Positions 1 through 10,487 of a stretch of 64,000 nt of DNA are shown in pieces. The notes beneath the pieces were generated by a model. It saw only the letters and a program-made list of their open reading frames with translations, was not told the origin of the DNA and did no database searches. Within the stretch, counting starts at the first letter, position 1, and every line of letters begins with the position of its first letter. The stretch is from the NCBI GenBank assembly GCA_037127255.1, contig JBANSL010000005.1, positions 77,753,160-77,817,159 on the forward strand, written 5' to 3'. Made by a program: the position numbers and the translations under genes. Source of the stretch: Persicaria tinctoria. Taxonomy: Eukaryota > Streptophyta > Magnoliopsida > Caryophyllales > Polygonaceae.

Positions 1-65
1 GTGATGTATTTCTAGTTTGATGAATGCTGGAGTCAGTCCTAAAATTTCGCTTCTGTACACTCCAG

Positions 66-206
66 GTCGGTGACAACTACTACAGGCCAGACTTGAAGAA
101 GGCAGCGCTTGCAAGGCTGAGCGTTGTGAACAGAAGCCTTCAGGTTGCGAAGTCGGGTGTTAAGAAGAAGACCAAGCAAGCAACTAGGATCCCTGGCAGA
201 GAGTGA
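66..206 (+). CDS. RPL28: 60S ribosomal protein L28 (eL28), last coding exon, partial
   Basis: This is the C-terminal part of cytosolic ribosomal protein eL28, a structural protein of the large subunit. The exon opens after an acceptor CAG at 63-65 and ends with TGA at 204-206. The encoded tail has the family pattern: [16 protein letters not shown] is followed by a basic run, [11 protein letters not shown]. That lysine-rich end is typical of plant eL28. Upstream exons lie outside the window, so start and full length cannot be judged. The short ORF reading through the upstream intron from position 24 is not the real start. The 3' UTR probably covers roughly the next 250-300 bases. Family assignment is from recognition of the conserved tail. 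Confidence 0.88.
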   Translation, partial: VGDNYYRPDLKKAALARLSVVNRSLQVAKSGVKKKTKQATRIPGRE

Positions 207-589
207 AGTTCTTGGCCGGTAATATGATTTCGTAAGACTATCATCAGCTATTATCCGAATTTTCCTTTACCTTGAAACCATTTGGTTTTTATTTTGTTCC
301 TCTAGAGACAGATATTGCTGTATTTTTGTTTCAGACATGAATAGATGTGCCTTAGTTTTGTTGTTGAGTTGTTTCCAGAGTTGCAATTTGAAGCAAAGAT
401 TACTTGGCAACAATCTTTGTTTACTGTTTTTTCACTCAGTACCTTGTTATTGATTTAGGTAAAGTTTAATCGATAGACCATGCCACATTGTAGGATTTAT
501 ACTAAGTATTAGAACATCAGTTTGACACCAAAATGAAGCGACACACCACGTAAAATACCATATCTGAGCTAGAAATATCTGTCAAATGA
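207..589. other. 3' UTR of RPL28 and short spacer
   Basis: AT-rich sequence with no supportable gene. The first part is presumably the RPL28 3' UTR. No clear polyadenylation signal could be fixed by eye. Confidence 0.4.
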
Positions 590-1275
590 TCAATGTTTAA
601 AACATTAACCCATTCAAGTAAAAATTATTCAAACTATGATAGTTGCAATTTGAGATAGTTGCAATTTGAGATCAATGAAGTGTAATAACAAATGTCATCA
701 TTGAATATAAGTCATCAATAAAAGATGTCATCAATGAAGTTTAATTACATTTTACACTCGTGTGTCATTAATGAATAAAAATGTAATAAACATGTCACCA
801 AAAGTGATTGCATCAATGAAGAAAAAATGACATCAAATAATTACATTAGAAAAATGACATCAAAACACTGCATTGAAAAAATATGTCATCACGGCAAAAA
901 AAATATCATCAAACAATTGATATAAAAAAAAGTATCATTAGTAGTCAACGGTAAAAAAAAATGGCATTAATGGTCAACGTGGCATCACAGTAAAGAAAAA
1001 AATGTCATCAAGTTTAAAAAAAGTGGCATTAAAAAAGTGTCATCAAACCATTTCATTAGAAAAGTGGCATCTAAGCGAAAATAAAATTTAATAAAAAATG
1101 ACATCACAAAATATGTCACCCAAAAAAAAAAGTGTCATCAAGATTTGAAAAAAATTTGCATTAAAAAAGTGTAATCAATCAATTTTATTAGAAAAGTGAC
1201 ATCAAAACGAAAATTAAATATAATAAAAAAATGGAATCAAAACGGAAAAAAAATGTCATCAAAAAAAAAATCGGA
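590..1275. repeat. TGTCATCA-rich degenerate repeat tract
   Basis: About 0.7 kb of very AT-rich DNA in which TGTCATCA, GACATCAA and close variants such as GTCATTAA recur every 20-40 bases, mostly in one orientation and separated by A-runs. It has no coding potential. The spacing is irregular, so it is not a simple satellite. It resembles the subterminal repeat arrays of some class II elements, but no terminal inverted repeats were found around it. Confidence 0.6.
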
Positions 1276-1280
1276 ATAAG

Positions 1281-1342
1281 CTGGTCAACGTTGACCGGTC
1301 AACGCTGACCGGTCAATGGTCAAACTGGTTGACCGTTGACCT
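1281..1342. repeat. Cluster of GGTCAACG/TTGACC inverted motifs
   Basis: Within about 60 bases GGTCAA or TTGACC occurs at least six times in both orientations, forming short palindromes such as GGTCAACGTTGACC. TTGAC is the core of WRKY W-boxes, but the setting, next to a repeat tract and far from any gene start, makes a repeat-element origin more likely than a promoter. Confidence 0.55.
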
Positions 1343-1547
1343 TAATAGTCAATTTGGGAAGGGTGCTAGATTAGTTAATTAATTTTGTTTGAGTGCTAGT
1401 TAGCTAATGAGATATTCATAATGTGCTAGTTGCCAAAATAACCCTATAAAATATCTAGTTTTTTAAATATTTTTTTCCAATTTCGTAGTTATTATTAATA
1501 AGTACAAACTTGTTAAAAAAATTATAAAAAAATAAATATTTTATATA

Positions 1548-2417
1548 CTCCCTCCGTCTCGAAATAGATGTCATTTTAGCTATTTAGTTTTGTATCAAAA
1601 TTAGGGTTGGCAAATGGTACGGAAATTACCATACCAACCACGTACCAACCACAAACCGACTATGTTGGTAACCAACATGGTGGTAACCATCGTGGTGGTA
1701 ACCATGTGAAGGTGGTACAGTAATAGTAATGAAATCTGAATACCATGGTTACCGAGTATATATATAAATTTTTTATTTAATGTTTTATTGTTATGACCTT
1801 TGAGTTTTAAGTTTTTAATTTGTATTTTGTGTTTTGATATTGACCTAAGTTGGTCATTTTTACTTTTTTCTACTAGAAACAATAGGAACATTTTGAATGA
1901 TTGAAGACTTTGAACTTGTTTTGTTTGAACTTACAGGAACATTTTGAATGTTTGAACAATTGAACTTTGTTTGTTTCTTCAAGACTTTAAACTTGGTTGG
2001 TTTGAATTGGTTTGTAATTTAGGTTGTGAACTTGATTTATTTGAACTTTTAAAAGATGGTAACCATATTATTTTTTGTAACCATATTTTTTTTGTTCGAT
2101 AACTTTGATAACCGCCGAAAGGTAGCCAAGGGGTTTCAAAAAAATACAAAACAAAATTAAAGCTTGGTAACCATGGTAATGTACCGATGGTAACCACAAA
2201 TCGTGGTTACCACATATGCGGTAACCACGACTTATGGTTGGTACGTGGTATGAAAATTTGCATACCACCAGTTTGTGGTTGGTACGTGGTAATCACCATT
2301 TTTGTGTGGTAACCGTACCATGCCAACCCTAATCAAAATAGATGTCGTTTTAGGTTTTTATCCTTCTAAAGAAGCGTGCGTGAATAGTAAACGACATGTT
2401 TTACCGAACGGAGGTAG
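1548..2417. mobile_element. Stowaway-type MITE (Tc1/mariner), split by a hAT MITE
   Basis: The left end reads CTCCCTCCGTCTC and the right end is the inverted, slightly diverged form ending CGGAGGTAG. Both are flanked by TA (1546-1547 and 2418-2419), the target duplication of Stowaway elements. Removing the inserted 1602-2331 element and one copy of its duplication leaves an element of only about 130 bases, a normal Stowaway size. A second Stowaway with better ends is at 61763-61996. Confidence 0.8.
1602..2331. mobile_element. Non-autonomous hAT element nested in the Stowaway MITE
   Basis: The element begins TAGGGTTGGCA and ends with the inverted form TGCCAACCCTA. An exact 8-base duplication ATCAAAAT flanks it at 1594-1601 and 2332-2339. 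Both features are diagnostic of hAT elements. The interior carries many copies of GGTAACCA/TGGTTACC and of ACCAACCAC-type motifs in both orientations and no transposase, so it is a 730-base MITE that would depend on a transposase encoded elsewhere. Confidence 0.9.
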
Positions 2418-2983
2418 TAATAAGGAAATAATTTGAGATATCAGGCCATATGTTGTCTAGTAACTCAAGAGGCTCACGAATCGGCATCGGCTAGCAAAGA
2501 AGTCGAGGAAGGCCCATGGCAAACTGTAAATGTCGAGAACACGGGAGAATGTATAGACTCACACGGCACCTCGACATCGAGAAGACAGAGAGCAATAATC
2601 CACCACCGGAAAGGACGACACCGGGAAAAGTGCGAATCATCAACGTTCTCCTTACTTACTTCGAAAACCATGAATACTTCTGCGATCTACTCAATCAAAC
2701 TAGATGCTCGATACTACAACCTCTATCGGAATTAAACGAAATCATTCAGTCAGTCCTAATTGTTTGGTTGTACCCACTACCGAAAACGGAGGCTTATTTA
2801 TACAAACTATAGGTCGGGAGTTATGCAAAGTGACTAGATTTTTTATTTGGTTTATATGAATTTGATGAGGTAGGGGCGACCTCATCAACTCGTTTGATCG
2901 ATACCTCTTTCCACATGTATGAGGAGCACTTATAAGTAGTGTTGATCAAAATTTAGATCAGACCGGAAGATCGAATTAGAATT
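2418..2983. other. Spacer without recognisable gene
   Basis: ORFs here are short, overlap on both strands and match nothing I recognise. The last 45 bases (about 2938-2983) are the left arm of a diverged hAT-like repeat that continues at 13896, on the other side of the Copia insertion. Confidence 0.4.
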
Positions 2984-3113
2984 TGATAGATTACATATGT
3001 CTCCTATTGTATAGTGGGCTAAAAGCACGTTAGGTATTGTAATTTATATATATGTTATATCAATGAATGGAAACCCTCAAGGAGGACATTACAATCAATC
3101 TCATGATCTAACA
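2984..3113 (+). repeat. 5' LTR of the short-LTR Copia element
   Basis: The last ~100 bases match 13786-13895 near the far end of the element. The LTR ends in ...CTAACA directly before the primer-binding site and begins TGATAG directly after the GAATT duplication. Confidence 0.8.
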
Positions 3114-3359
3114 TGGTATCACAGCCTAAGATCCAAAGACCCTAAATTTCTTTTTCTCTAACCCTAGCCCTAGCCGCCACCTCTCTCTCTCCTCGCCGCC
3201 ACCTCTCTCTCTTCTCGCCCCCACCCACTTCGGCCGACCCTCTCTCTCTCCTCGCCGCCACCCTCCCCACCCGCCTCGGCCACCCTCTTGCCGACGGCCT
3301 CCCCGTCCCCTTGCCGCCGACCCATCACTCCTCTCTCTCTCTCCATCCTTCTCGTCACA

Positions 3360-3704
3360 ATGACCACCGAACCCACCGCCACCAAATCACCCTTCCATTC
3401 TGGCCTAACCATCTCCAATATAAAAAATTGCATCCCTATCATTCTTGATCATGAATCCAGTACCTACACCATGTGGTCTCACCTCTTCACGACCCATGTC
3501 AAGGCTCATAAAGTCCTCCACCACATTGACTTCTCCGCCAAACGCCCTGAAAGCGAAGACGACGATCTATTCGCTCAACTTGACACCATTGTCCTTCAAT
3601 GGATCTTCAACACCATCTCAAAAGATCTATTGACCACCATACTCGACCCCAAAGACTCCGCCTTGAATGCTTGGAAGAAACTTCAGGATATCTTTCAAGA
3701 CAAT
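3360..3704 (+). pseudogene. Copia Gag (UBN2/Retrotran_gag family), N-terminal part
   Basis: Retroelement Gag, which would form the virus-like particle. The likely start is ATG 3360, after a CT-rich leader and close behind the primer-binding site. The 115 codons include HVKAHKVLHHI and SALNAWKKLQDIFQDN, typical of the plant Copia UBN2-type Gag. Reading is cut at codon 115 by the Sirevirus LTR, which adds a few foreign bases and a stop. The rest resumes in frame at 13341. Before that insertion the two pieces formed one ORF. Confidence 0.8.
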
Positions 3705-4699
3705 TGAAGGTTCGATAATATAAAACAATGTAATATAGAAATACTCTAGAAGGGGGTTGAATAGAGTATGCCCGTTTTTCGCAGAAAGTCTCAAGACTTT
3801 TGGAGCTTGTACCAAACCCTTTGAGATTAAACCTGAATCACAAAGTTAGATAATCGAACCAAGTGCGGAAATAAGGTAAAGCAATAAGTAAAGGACACGA
3901 GTAATTGTTTACGAGGTTCGGCACGAACTTGGCCTACGTCCCCGCCTAGGGTTCTTCCACAACCCTAGGATTCAAAAGGCTTTATTGATTCGCTTAGCTT
4001 AGGATCCTAATAGCTCACCGAGAAGCCTCTCTCCTATACAATTGCAATCTAGTCAACTCACGTTCCCTTGGAGTCCTAGACCAATCTAGAAGAGCCCCAC
4101 CTCTCTCAGCTATCTAGTACAATCCTCTTACTCTCACAAATCAATAGCCTAGTGCAACTTCCCGAGTTACAAACTCTCGAGTAACACTATAAATGAATAT
4201 ATCCTATAAGCTCACAGTGACTCTCAAAGGCTTTGAAATAAACAACAAACTCTTGAGCGCTTAGCAGAGAGACACTTGGAAGACAGATCTTGCTTGAATG
4301 AATGAAAGCTCGTGTAGCACTTGTGTATCACGTCTTCATCTTCCTTCTCTATTTATTGAGACAAATCGGCGCCGAGAATCTTCTCCAACGGCTATTCCTG
4401 ATCATGGCTATCTTCAAGATCTTCTAAACTTGGAAACAAATGAAGCCATAATCTTTCCGATTTGAACCTTCTTAGCACTTGTCGTAAGGAAGGAAATAAT
4501 TCGAAAAACTTCCTGAAAGATTAGTCAATAATATATATATAATATAAAGGAAGTATATAATAAGATTAAATAATATTCGGACTTATAAAACAGGTTTTGG
4601 ATTTCATCAACTGTTAATGTTCCAAGACCTTTGATACAAACATCCTGTCAAGGCCTTTGAAACATTTATTCCGATTTTCATCAAGGGAGGGAGTTATCA
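3705..4699 (-). repeat. 3' LTR of the Sirevirus-type element
   Basis: Matches 12345-13340 over its whole length with scattered substitutions and a one-base G-run difference near 3755. It begins TGAAGGTTCG on the plus strand. Confidence 0.88.
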
Positions 4700-5055
4700 A
4701 TCTCCCCCTTGATGAAAGAAAAAACTTGTGCATCCCTACAACTTAGTCAAGCATAGATAATATAATAGAAATCGGACTAAGTACCTGCAAGAGTTAGACA
4801 AATGTTGGATCAAATTTTAAAGCATGCAAAAGCCATCCAACCGAAAACCAAAAATCAAAAACTAAGGTCTTCCAAGACCTTCAAGCAGATAGGTTTTCAA
4901 AGTCTAAACAACACCACAGATCATCTCCCCCTTTTTGTCTTTCAACAAATGGAGGAGGTAAAACAGTCACCAAAATAGTCACCAAAAGTTTTGAAAACGT
5001 TTCCAAAAACCAGCAATGTATCAAGTTTCAGGGGTGGGATAGGGTAGGGTAGGGT
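4700..5055. other. Element 3' untranslated region with polypurine tract
   Basis: Non-coding part of the Sirevirus-type element between its third ORF and the 3' LTR. The polypurine tract abuts the LTR at 4701-4710. Confidence 0.6.
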
Positions 5056-6768
5056 TTAAGCTTCGTCATCCGGAGCATCATCAGTGAGCTTCGTCCACAG
5101 TCCTTGCAGCATCTTGGAAATCCCGCTCATCTCCGTCATAAACTCCTTTTGCAACTCCTTGATATCCAGGCGAACTTCCTCCAAGCCCAACTCGAGGTTG
5201 TCCATGCGTTCATCAAAAGCTGAAGCAGTGGGAAGGACTTTTGAAAGAGTGGCAAGACTCAAGGTCCCTTGGGAAAACCGAGTGATGCCAATCTTTTCAA
5301 GGCCCTTAGAGTCGAACTTACCCATATGACGCAGCTGTTCTTCATTTTTGACATCAATTCCAGAAGCTTTGAAGAGAGGGGTCAAAAGGGTAGCGAAGGG
5401 GAGGGGAGAGCCTTTTCTAGCTTTTCTAGCATGAGCCATGGTTCCAAGAATAGTGTTGGCCAGATCAAGATCAAGGCCATTTAAGATGCGATAGAGCAGG
5501 ACCATGGCATTGTCAGTAAGGAGTGAGCCAGAGTTAAGACGGGGTAAGAGGCATCGAACAATGATGTTGAAAATTATTTTTGCCTCAAGGGTTAGGGATG
5601 AGTGGGTGAGTTGCTTTGAGGTGTTGTTGGATGCTTCGGGTAGAAGGTACTTGGCTCGGGAAAGGATGATGCAATTCTCTTTTGAGGGGTGTATTTCAGA
5701 GGGTGGAACTGGGGTAGGTAAGCCAAGGAAATCTGCAAAATCATTGGAGTTGAGAGAGATTCTAACCCCTTTGACAACAGACTCCAAAGACCAACCATTG
5801 GTGTCGTGTTTGGCTTTTAGGTTAATGTAAAATAGATGGGTGAGCTGGGGGCAGTAGACAGTTTCAAGGTTGAGAAGGGTCCAGGCTGGGGATTTTTTGA
5901 GAAGATCAATGCAGGGTAACTTCAAAGCTTCGAAGAACTCAAAATCCAAAAAATCAGAACAGCAAACCCTACGAGTTCGAAACTCATCTACCCACTTACC
6001 AGCAGTCTCAGCATCTTGAAACCAAGAGGAGTGCAAGGATTGATTTACCTGGATATATGCAGGGGGGTCGGCATTCTTCCTGCGAGCAATTGTCGAAGCA
6101 GCTCTCTTGACAGGCGCTTCAAGACTCCTGAGGGTGCCCTTCTTGGTGCGCTTGAGAGATGGAGGCTTGACAGCAGCAGGGGCTTTCCGCTTCTTCGGAG
6201 ACGGGGGAGGAGGAGAAGGAGAGGGAGATTCTTCCTCCTCTTCTTCAGACCCCGAGTTCTCACCGGACCCCGCTTCATCTCCTTCAGCTTCCTCGTCATC
6301 TCCAGATCCCTCTTGCTCTTCTTCTTCTTCCTCAGGCTCCTCCTCGGATGGAACCTCCTCGGCTTCGGCTTCCTTCCGAATCCTCTCAGCTTCCTCCTCT
6401 GCCATTTTCTTTGCACGCTCGGCCTCCTCATCGGCCCTTTTCTTCTTCAGGGCTTCCTCCTCGGCTTCCTTGGCAGCATCTCTTTCCAGGATGGCATCGA
6501 GGTCATCTTCCTCCTCTTCCTCATCCACTTCCTCAGCCAAAATCTTTCTCTTCCCTTTCTGTTTGGCACTGAGAGGCTTCTTAGCAGAGCGCTTTTGAGA
6601 GCCCTTGGGAACAATGGCCGTGCTCTCAGCGATGGTGCTCTGGACAACAGTTGGGACAATGGCTTGAGGAGCGGGTTCAAGTGTGGGAGAGGTAGCAGTG
6701 GCCTGACGTCCCTTGGGGGTGGCGCCAAGTCTTTTGGGTGTGACAGCTTTCTTTGTTTTGGGTGCCAT
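5056..6768 (-). CDS. Sirevirus third ORF (env-like position), nuclear/coiled-coil protein
   Basis: An intact 570-codon ORF between pol and the 3' LTR, the slot where Sireviruses carry an extra 'envelope-like' gene. The N-terminus is basic (MAPKTKKAVTPKR), with possible nuclear-localisation clusters (KKPLSAKQKGKRK; KKRKAP). Residues about 80-200 are strongly E/K/R-rich and would form a charged coiled coil with long acidic runs. Residues about 225-480 form a globular region resembling what databases call 'putative plant transposon protein'. A C-terminal heptad segment (MDNLELGLEEVRLDIKELQ) follows. I see no signal peptide and no convincing membrane segment, so an envelope function is not supported by the sequence. 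The real function is unknown. Confidence 0.75.
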   Translation of the reverse strand: MAPKTKKAVTPKRLGATPKGRQATATSPTLEPAPQAIVPTVVQSTIAESTAIVPKGSQKRSAKKPLSAKQKGKRKILAEEVDEEEEEDDLDAILERDAAKEAEEEALKKKRADEEAERAKKMAEEEAERIRKEAEAEEVPSEEEPEEEEEEQEGSGDDEEAEGDEAGSGENSGSEEEEEESPSPSPPPPSPKKRKAPAAVKPPSLKRTKKGTLRSLEAPVKRAASTIARRKNADPPAYIQVNQSLHSSWFQDAETAGKWVDEFRTRRVCCSDFLDFEFFEALKLPCIDLLKKSPAWTLLNLETVYCPQLTHLFYINLKAKHDTNGWSLESVVKGVRISLNSNDFADFLGLPTPVPPSEIHPSKENCIILSRAKYLLPEASNNTSKQLTHSSLTLEAKIIFNIIVRCLLPRLNSGSLLTDNAMVLLYRILNGLDLDLANTILGTMAHARKARKGSPLPFATLLTPLFKASGIDVKNEEQLRHMGKFDSKGLEKIGITRFSQGTLSLATLSKVLPTASAFDERMDNLELGLEEVRLDIKELQKEFMTEMSGISKMLQGLWTKLTDDAPDDEA

Positions 6769-7240
6769 GGAGGAAATCGGCTAGGGTTTCTTTAGAAAAG
6801 GTTGAGAGGTTGAAGAAGGAGAAAGCGAAAGGGTTTGGATCAGTTTGAGAGTGTGAAGAAATCGGGTACAGAGGTGGGTATAAGTAGAGAGGGTGATGGA
6901 GTGATGGGACGGGTTTAGAGTTCCAAGGGAGGGTAATGATATCATTGCAAGATTTGAAGAGTTTCCAATTCAAAATTCAAATGTTCCCATTAAAATCGGA
7001 CTGAAAAACCGAGTGATTTAGTTCCAAAATTAAAAATATCTTAACGGTTAAGAATATCACAAAAATGGGCAATTTTGAAATCCGAAAAAAAAAATATAAT
7101 TGATAAATATCTAAAAAGATATTAACCAAAAATATATGATCCGATATATGTAATCCACCATTTAGTTCACACACCTTGACATAGTTCTCAAGGGTCTTGA
7201 CACTAAGTAGAATTTATCTTTCGTAAAGGGAATGCTCCCC

Positions 7241-10200
7241 CTACGAAAGTGCATCCTTGTTAAGCATCCCAATCTCTCGTCTTATGAAGGTGAACCTGTC
7301 CTCTGCCAAAGGCTTAGTAAAGATGCCAGCCCATTGATAATCAGTTGAAATAAACGAAATGGAAACATCACCTTTTTCAACATGGTCTCTAATGAAATGA
7401 TGCCTTACATCAATATGTTTGGTCCTTGAATGCTGAACAGGATTCTTAGTGATGGAGATGACACTTGTATTGTCACACTTAATTGGAATACCTTTGAGGT
7501 TGATGCCAAGATCTCCCATTTGTTGAGCTATCCAAAGGATTTGGGAGCAATAGGCTCCAGCTGCAATGTATTCGGCTTCTGCAGTGGATAGAGCAACTGA
7601 GTTTTGCTTCTTTGAGTGTCAACTGATCAAAGATGCTCCTAAGAATTGGCAACATCCTGATGTGCTCTTCCTATCCACCTTATAGCCTGCAAAATCTGCA
7701 TCAGAATATCCAATCAATGTGAAATCCTTTTGCTTTGGGTACCATAGTCCAAGCTCCTTAGTGCCATTGAGATATCGAAAGATCCTCTTCACAGCCACGA
7801 GGTGAGATTTTTTAGGATCAACTTGAAACCTAGCACACATGCAAACACTAAACATGATGTCAGGTCTACTAGCCGTGAGATATAATAAAGATCCAATCAT
7901 TCCTCGATACTCCTTTTGATTGACACTTTTCCCAGTCTTGTCTTGATCTAGAGACAATGTTGAGCTCATGGGAGTCTTGGCTGCTTTGGATTGATCCATT
8001 TTGAACTTCTTCAAGAGATCCTTAGTGTACTTGCTTTGGTTGACAAAGATCCCTTTCTTGGATTGATGAACTTGTAATCCCAAAAAGAAGTTGAGTTCAC
8101 CCATCAAGCTCATCTCGAATTCACTGCACATGATGTCAGAAAATTCCTTGCACAAAGATGTGTTAGTAGCACCAAATAATATATCATCAACATAAATTTG
8201 AATAACCAAAATGTCCTTTCATTTGGTTTTGATAAAAAGAGTCTTGTCGATCAACCCCCTTTTAAAATCATTTTCTAAAAGATATTTTGACAAGCGCTCA
8301 TACCAAGCTCTTGGGGCTTGTTTCAAACCATAAAGCGCTTTGTCAAGTTTATAAACATGATTAGGAAATTCTGAACTTTCAAAACTTGGGGGTTGAGCCA
8401 CATATACTTCTTCCTCTAAGAAACCATTGAGAAAAGCACACTTGACATCCATTTGATATAACTTTATGCTCATAAAAGATGCAAATGCTAATAGAATGCG
8501 AATAGCTTCAAGCCTGGCTACGGGAGCAAAGGTAGTCAATATCTTCCTCTTGATTGTAGCCTTGAGCAACAAGCCTTTCCTTGTTCCTCACAATCTTACC
8601 ATTCTCATCTAGCTTGTTTCGAAATACCCATCGTATGCCAATGACTGATTGATGCTTTGGCCCAGGCTTCAAGGTCCAGACTTTGTTCCTTTCAAATTCG
8701 TTAAGCTCACTTTGCATAGCAATGATCCAGTCTGGCTCCTGAAGTGCCTCATCTACCTTCTTTGGCTCAATAAGAGAAACAAACACGTGAAAAGCACAAA
8801 GATCTTTAAGTTTAGAACGAGTTTGAACACTAGAAGTAGGGTCAGAAATGATATCCTTTAATGAGTGTGATGAGGAGTATTTGAATTTCCTTTTGCTAGT
8901 CTCAGCTCTTTGATTCGTCACACTGGTAGGATTGACTTGTGGTACATCTGAAACCGTGGTCCTGTTAAGTTCAGTTACAGCATCTTCTGACATCTCAACA
9001 CTGTTGGATTGGACACCAAGGGTTTTGGACGAATCTTCAACACCTTGGGCCAATTTTTCAGTGTTAAGAATCTGTTCCTGCATGTTCCCCGTCTCTGTGT
9101 TCTTGGTAGCAGCATCATCACCTTCCTCGTTCTCTTCATGGATGTTAAGATCTATATCTGCAACACTTTCACTCAAAGCACCGTCATTGCATTCATCAAA
9201 AATAACATGTATACTTTCTTCAACTACCTGGGTCCTTTTATTGAAGATTCTATAAGCTTTGCTACTCGTGGAGTAGCCAAGAAATATACCTTCATCACTA
9301 CGCGCATCAAATTTCCCAAGGTTATCTTTTCCATTGTTATGAACAAAACAAGTACAACCAAAGGGTTTAAAATAAGATATAAGTGGTTTACGGCCTTTGA
9401 AAAGTTCATAAGGAGTTTTCTTTAAGATAGAACGAATAAGACAACGATTCAAAATATAGTTAGCTGTGTTAACAGCTTCAGCCTAATAGGTTTTAGGTAA
9501 TGCATTTTCTAAAAGCATAGTCCTGGCCATATCCTCTAAGGTGCGGTTCTTGCGTTCCACAACCCCGTTTTGTTGAGGTGTCCTAGGAGCAGAAAAGTTA
9601 TGGGAGATGCCATATTTAGCACAAAACAAATCAAATTGAAGTTGATCAAACTCCCTACCATGATCACTCCGAATTGACACTATGGACTCGTTTCTTAAAG
9701 TTTGCAACTCCTTACAAAGTTTTAAAAAGTCAAATAAGGCCTCTGATTTTTCTTTTAAAAATGCAACCCAAATATATCTAGAAAAATCATCAACAACAAC
9801 TAGCATGTACTTTTTACCATTGGGAGATTTGACTCGCATAGGACCACATAAATCCATATATAAAAGTTCAAGGGGTCTAGAAGAACTTACAACCTTTTTG
9901 GGTTTGAAAGAGCTACGTGTTTGTTTACCTCGTGTGCATGCATTGCACATGTCAATACCTTTGAAGTCCATCTCAGGTAGCCCTCTTACAAGCCCTTTGG
10001 ACACAAGCTTCTGTAGTGTATGTGGACTCACATGACCAAGTCTCATGTGCCAAAGCTTTGGATCATCCGTCAAGGCCTTTAGACAGGTTAAGCTTCCTTG
10101 TGCCACTTGATCAGCGTTTACGGCGTATATGTTGTTGTAGCGATATGCAGTCAATATAACTTCACCTGTATCTTCTCTGCACACTATACATCTTTTCTTG

Positions 10201-10487
10201 TTAAATCTGACATTGTTACCACTATCACATAATTGAGAGACACTAAGCAGATTATACTTCAAACCATCAACAAGATAGACATTTTTAATACTATGGTTGG
10301 ATTTGCTTCCAACACTACCAATACCAACGATGTCGCATTTTCCTTTGTCACCAAGAGTGATTGTTCCCGTGGATTGCTCCTTTAGATCATGAAAGAGAGA
10401 ACTCTTCCCACTCATATGCCTCGAGCATCCACTATCAATAATCCATTTGTGTTCTTTCACCTTGGTGATCTCCTGCAAGACAAACAT
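7241..10487 (-). pseudogene. Sirevirus-type Pol polyprotein, broken
   Basis: Domains in order: aspartic protease (WIIDSGCSRHMSG), GAG-pre-integrase zinc region (HMRLGH...C-x2-C), and an integrase core with WVAFLKEKSEALFDFL, SDHGREF and PQQNGVVERKNRT. Then come reverse transcriptase (QMDVKCAFLNG, IYVDDILFG) and RNase H (ADFAGYKVDRKSTSG, ending near TKPLAEDRF). The frame is broken by a TAG at about 9483-9485 after the integrase core, a frameshift near 8520-8540 at the start of RT, a TGA near 8216-8218, and a TGA near 7619-7621 in RNase H. At least two nonsense changes sit where tryptophan is expected. The copy cannot make full-length Pol. Confidence 0.9.

Noticed and set aside
1281..1342. W-box promoter element cluster
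   Set aside because: TTGAC cores are present, but there is no adjacent gene start; better explained as part of a repeat.
2433..2812. Overlapping 100- and 98-codon ORFs
   Set aside because: Frames overlap on both strands with no recognisable motif or gene structure.
6016..6795. 259-codon plus-strand ORF and other long frames opposite 5056-6768
   Set aside because: Antisense shadow of the E/K-rich Sirevirus third ORF; its Leu/Arg/Ser-rich composition is that expected from reading acidic repeats backward.
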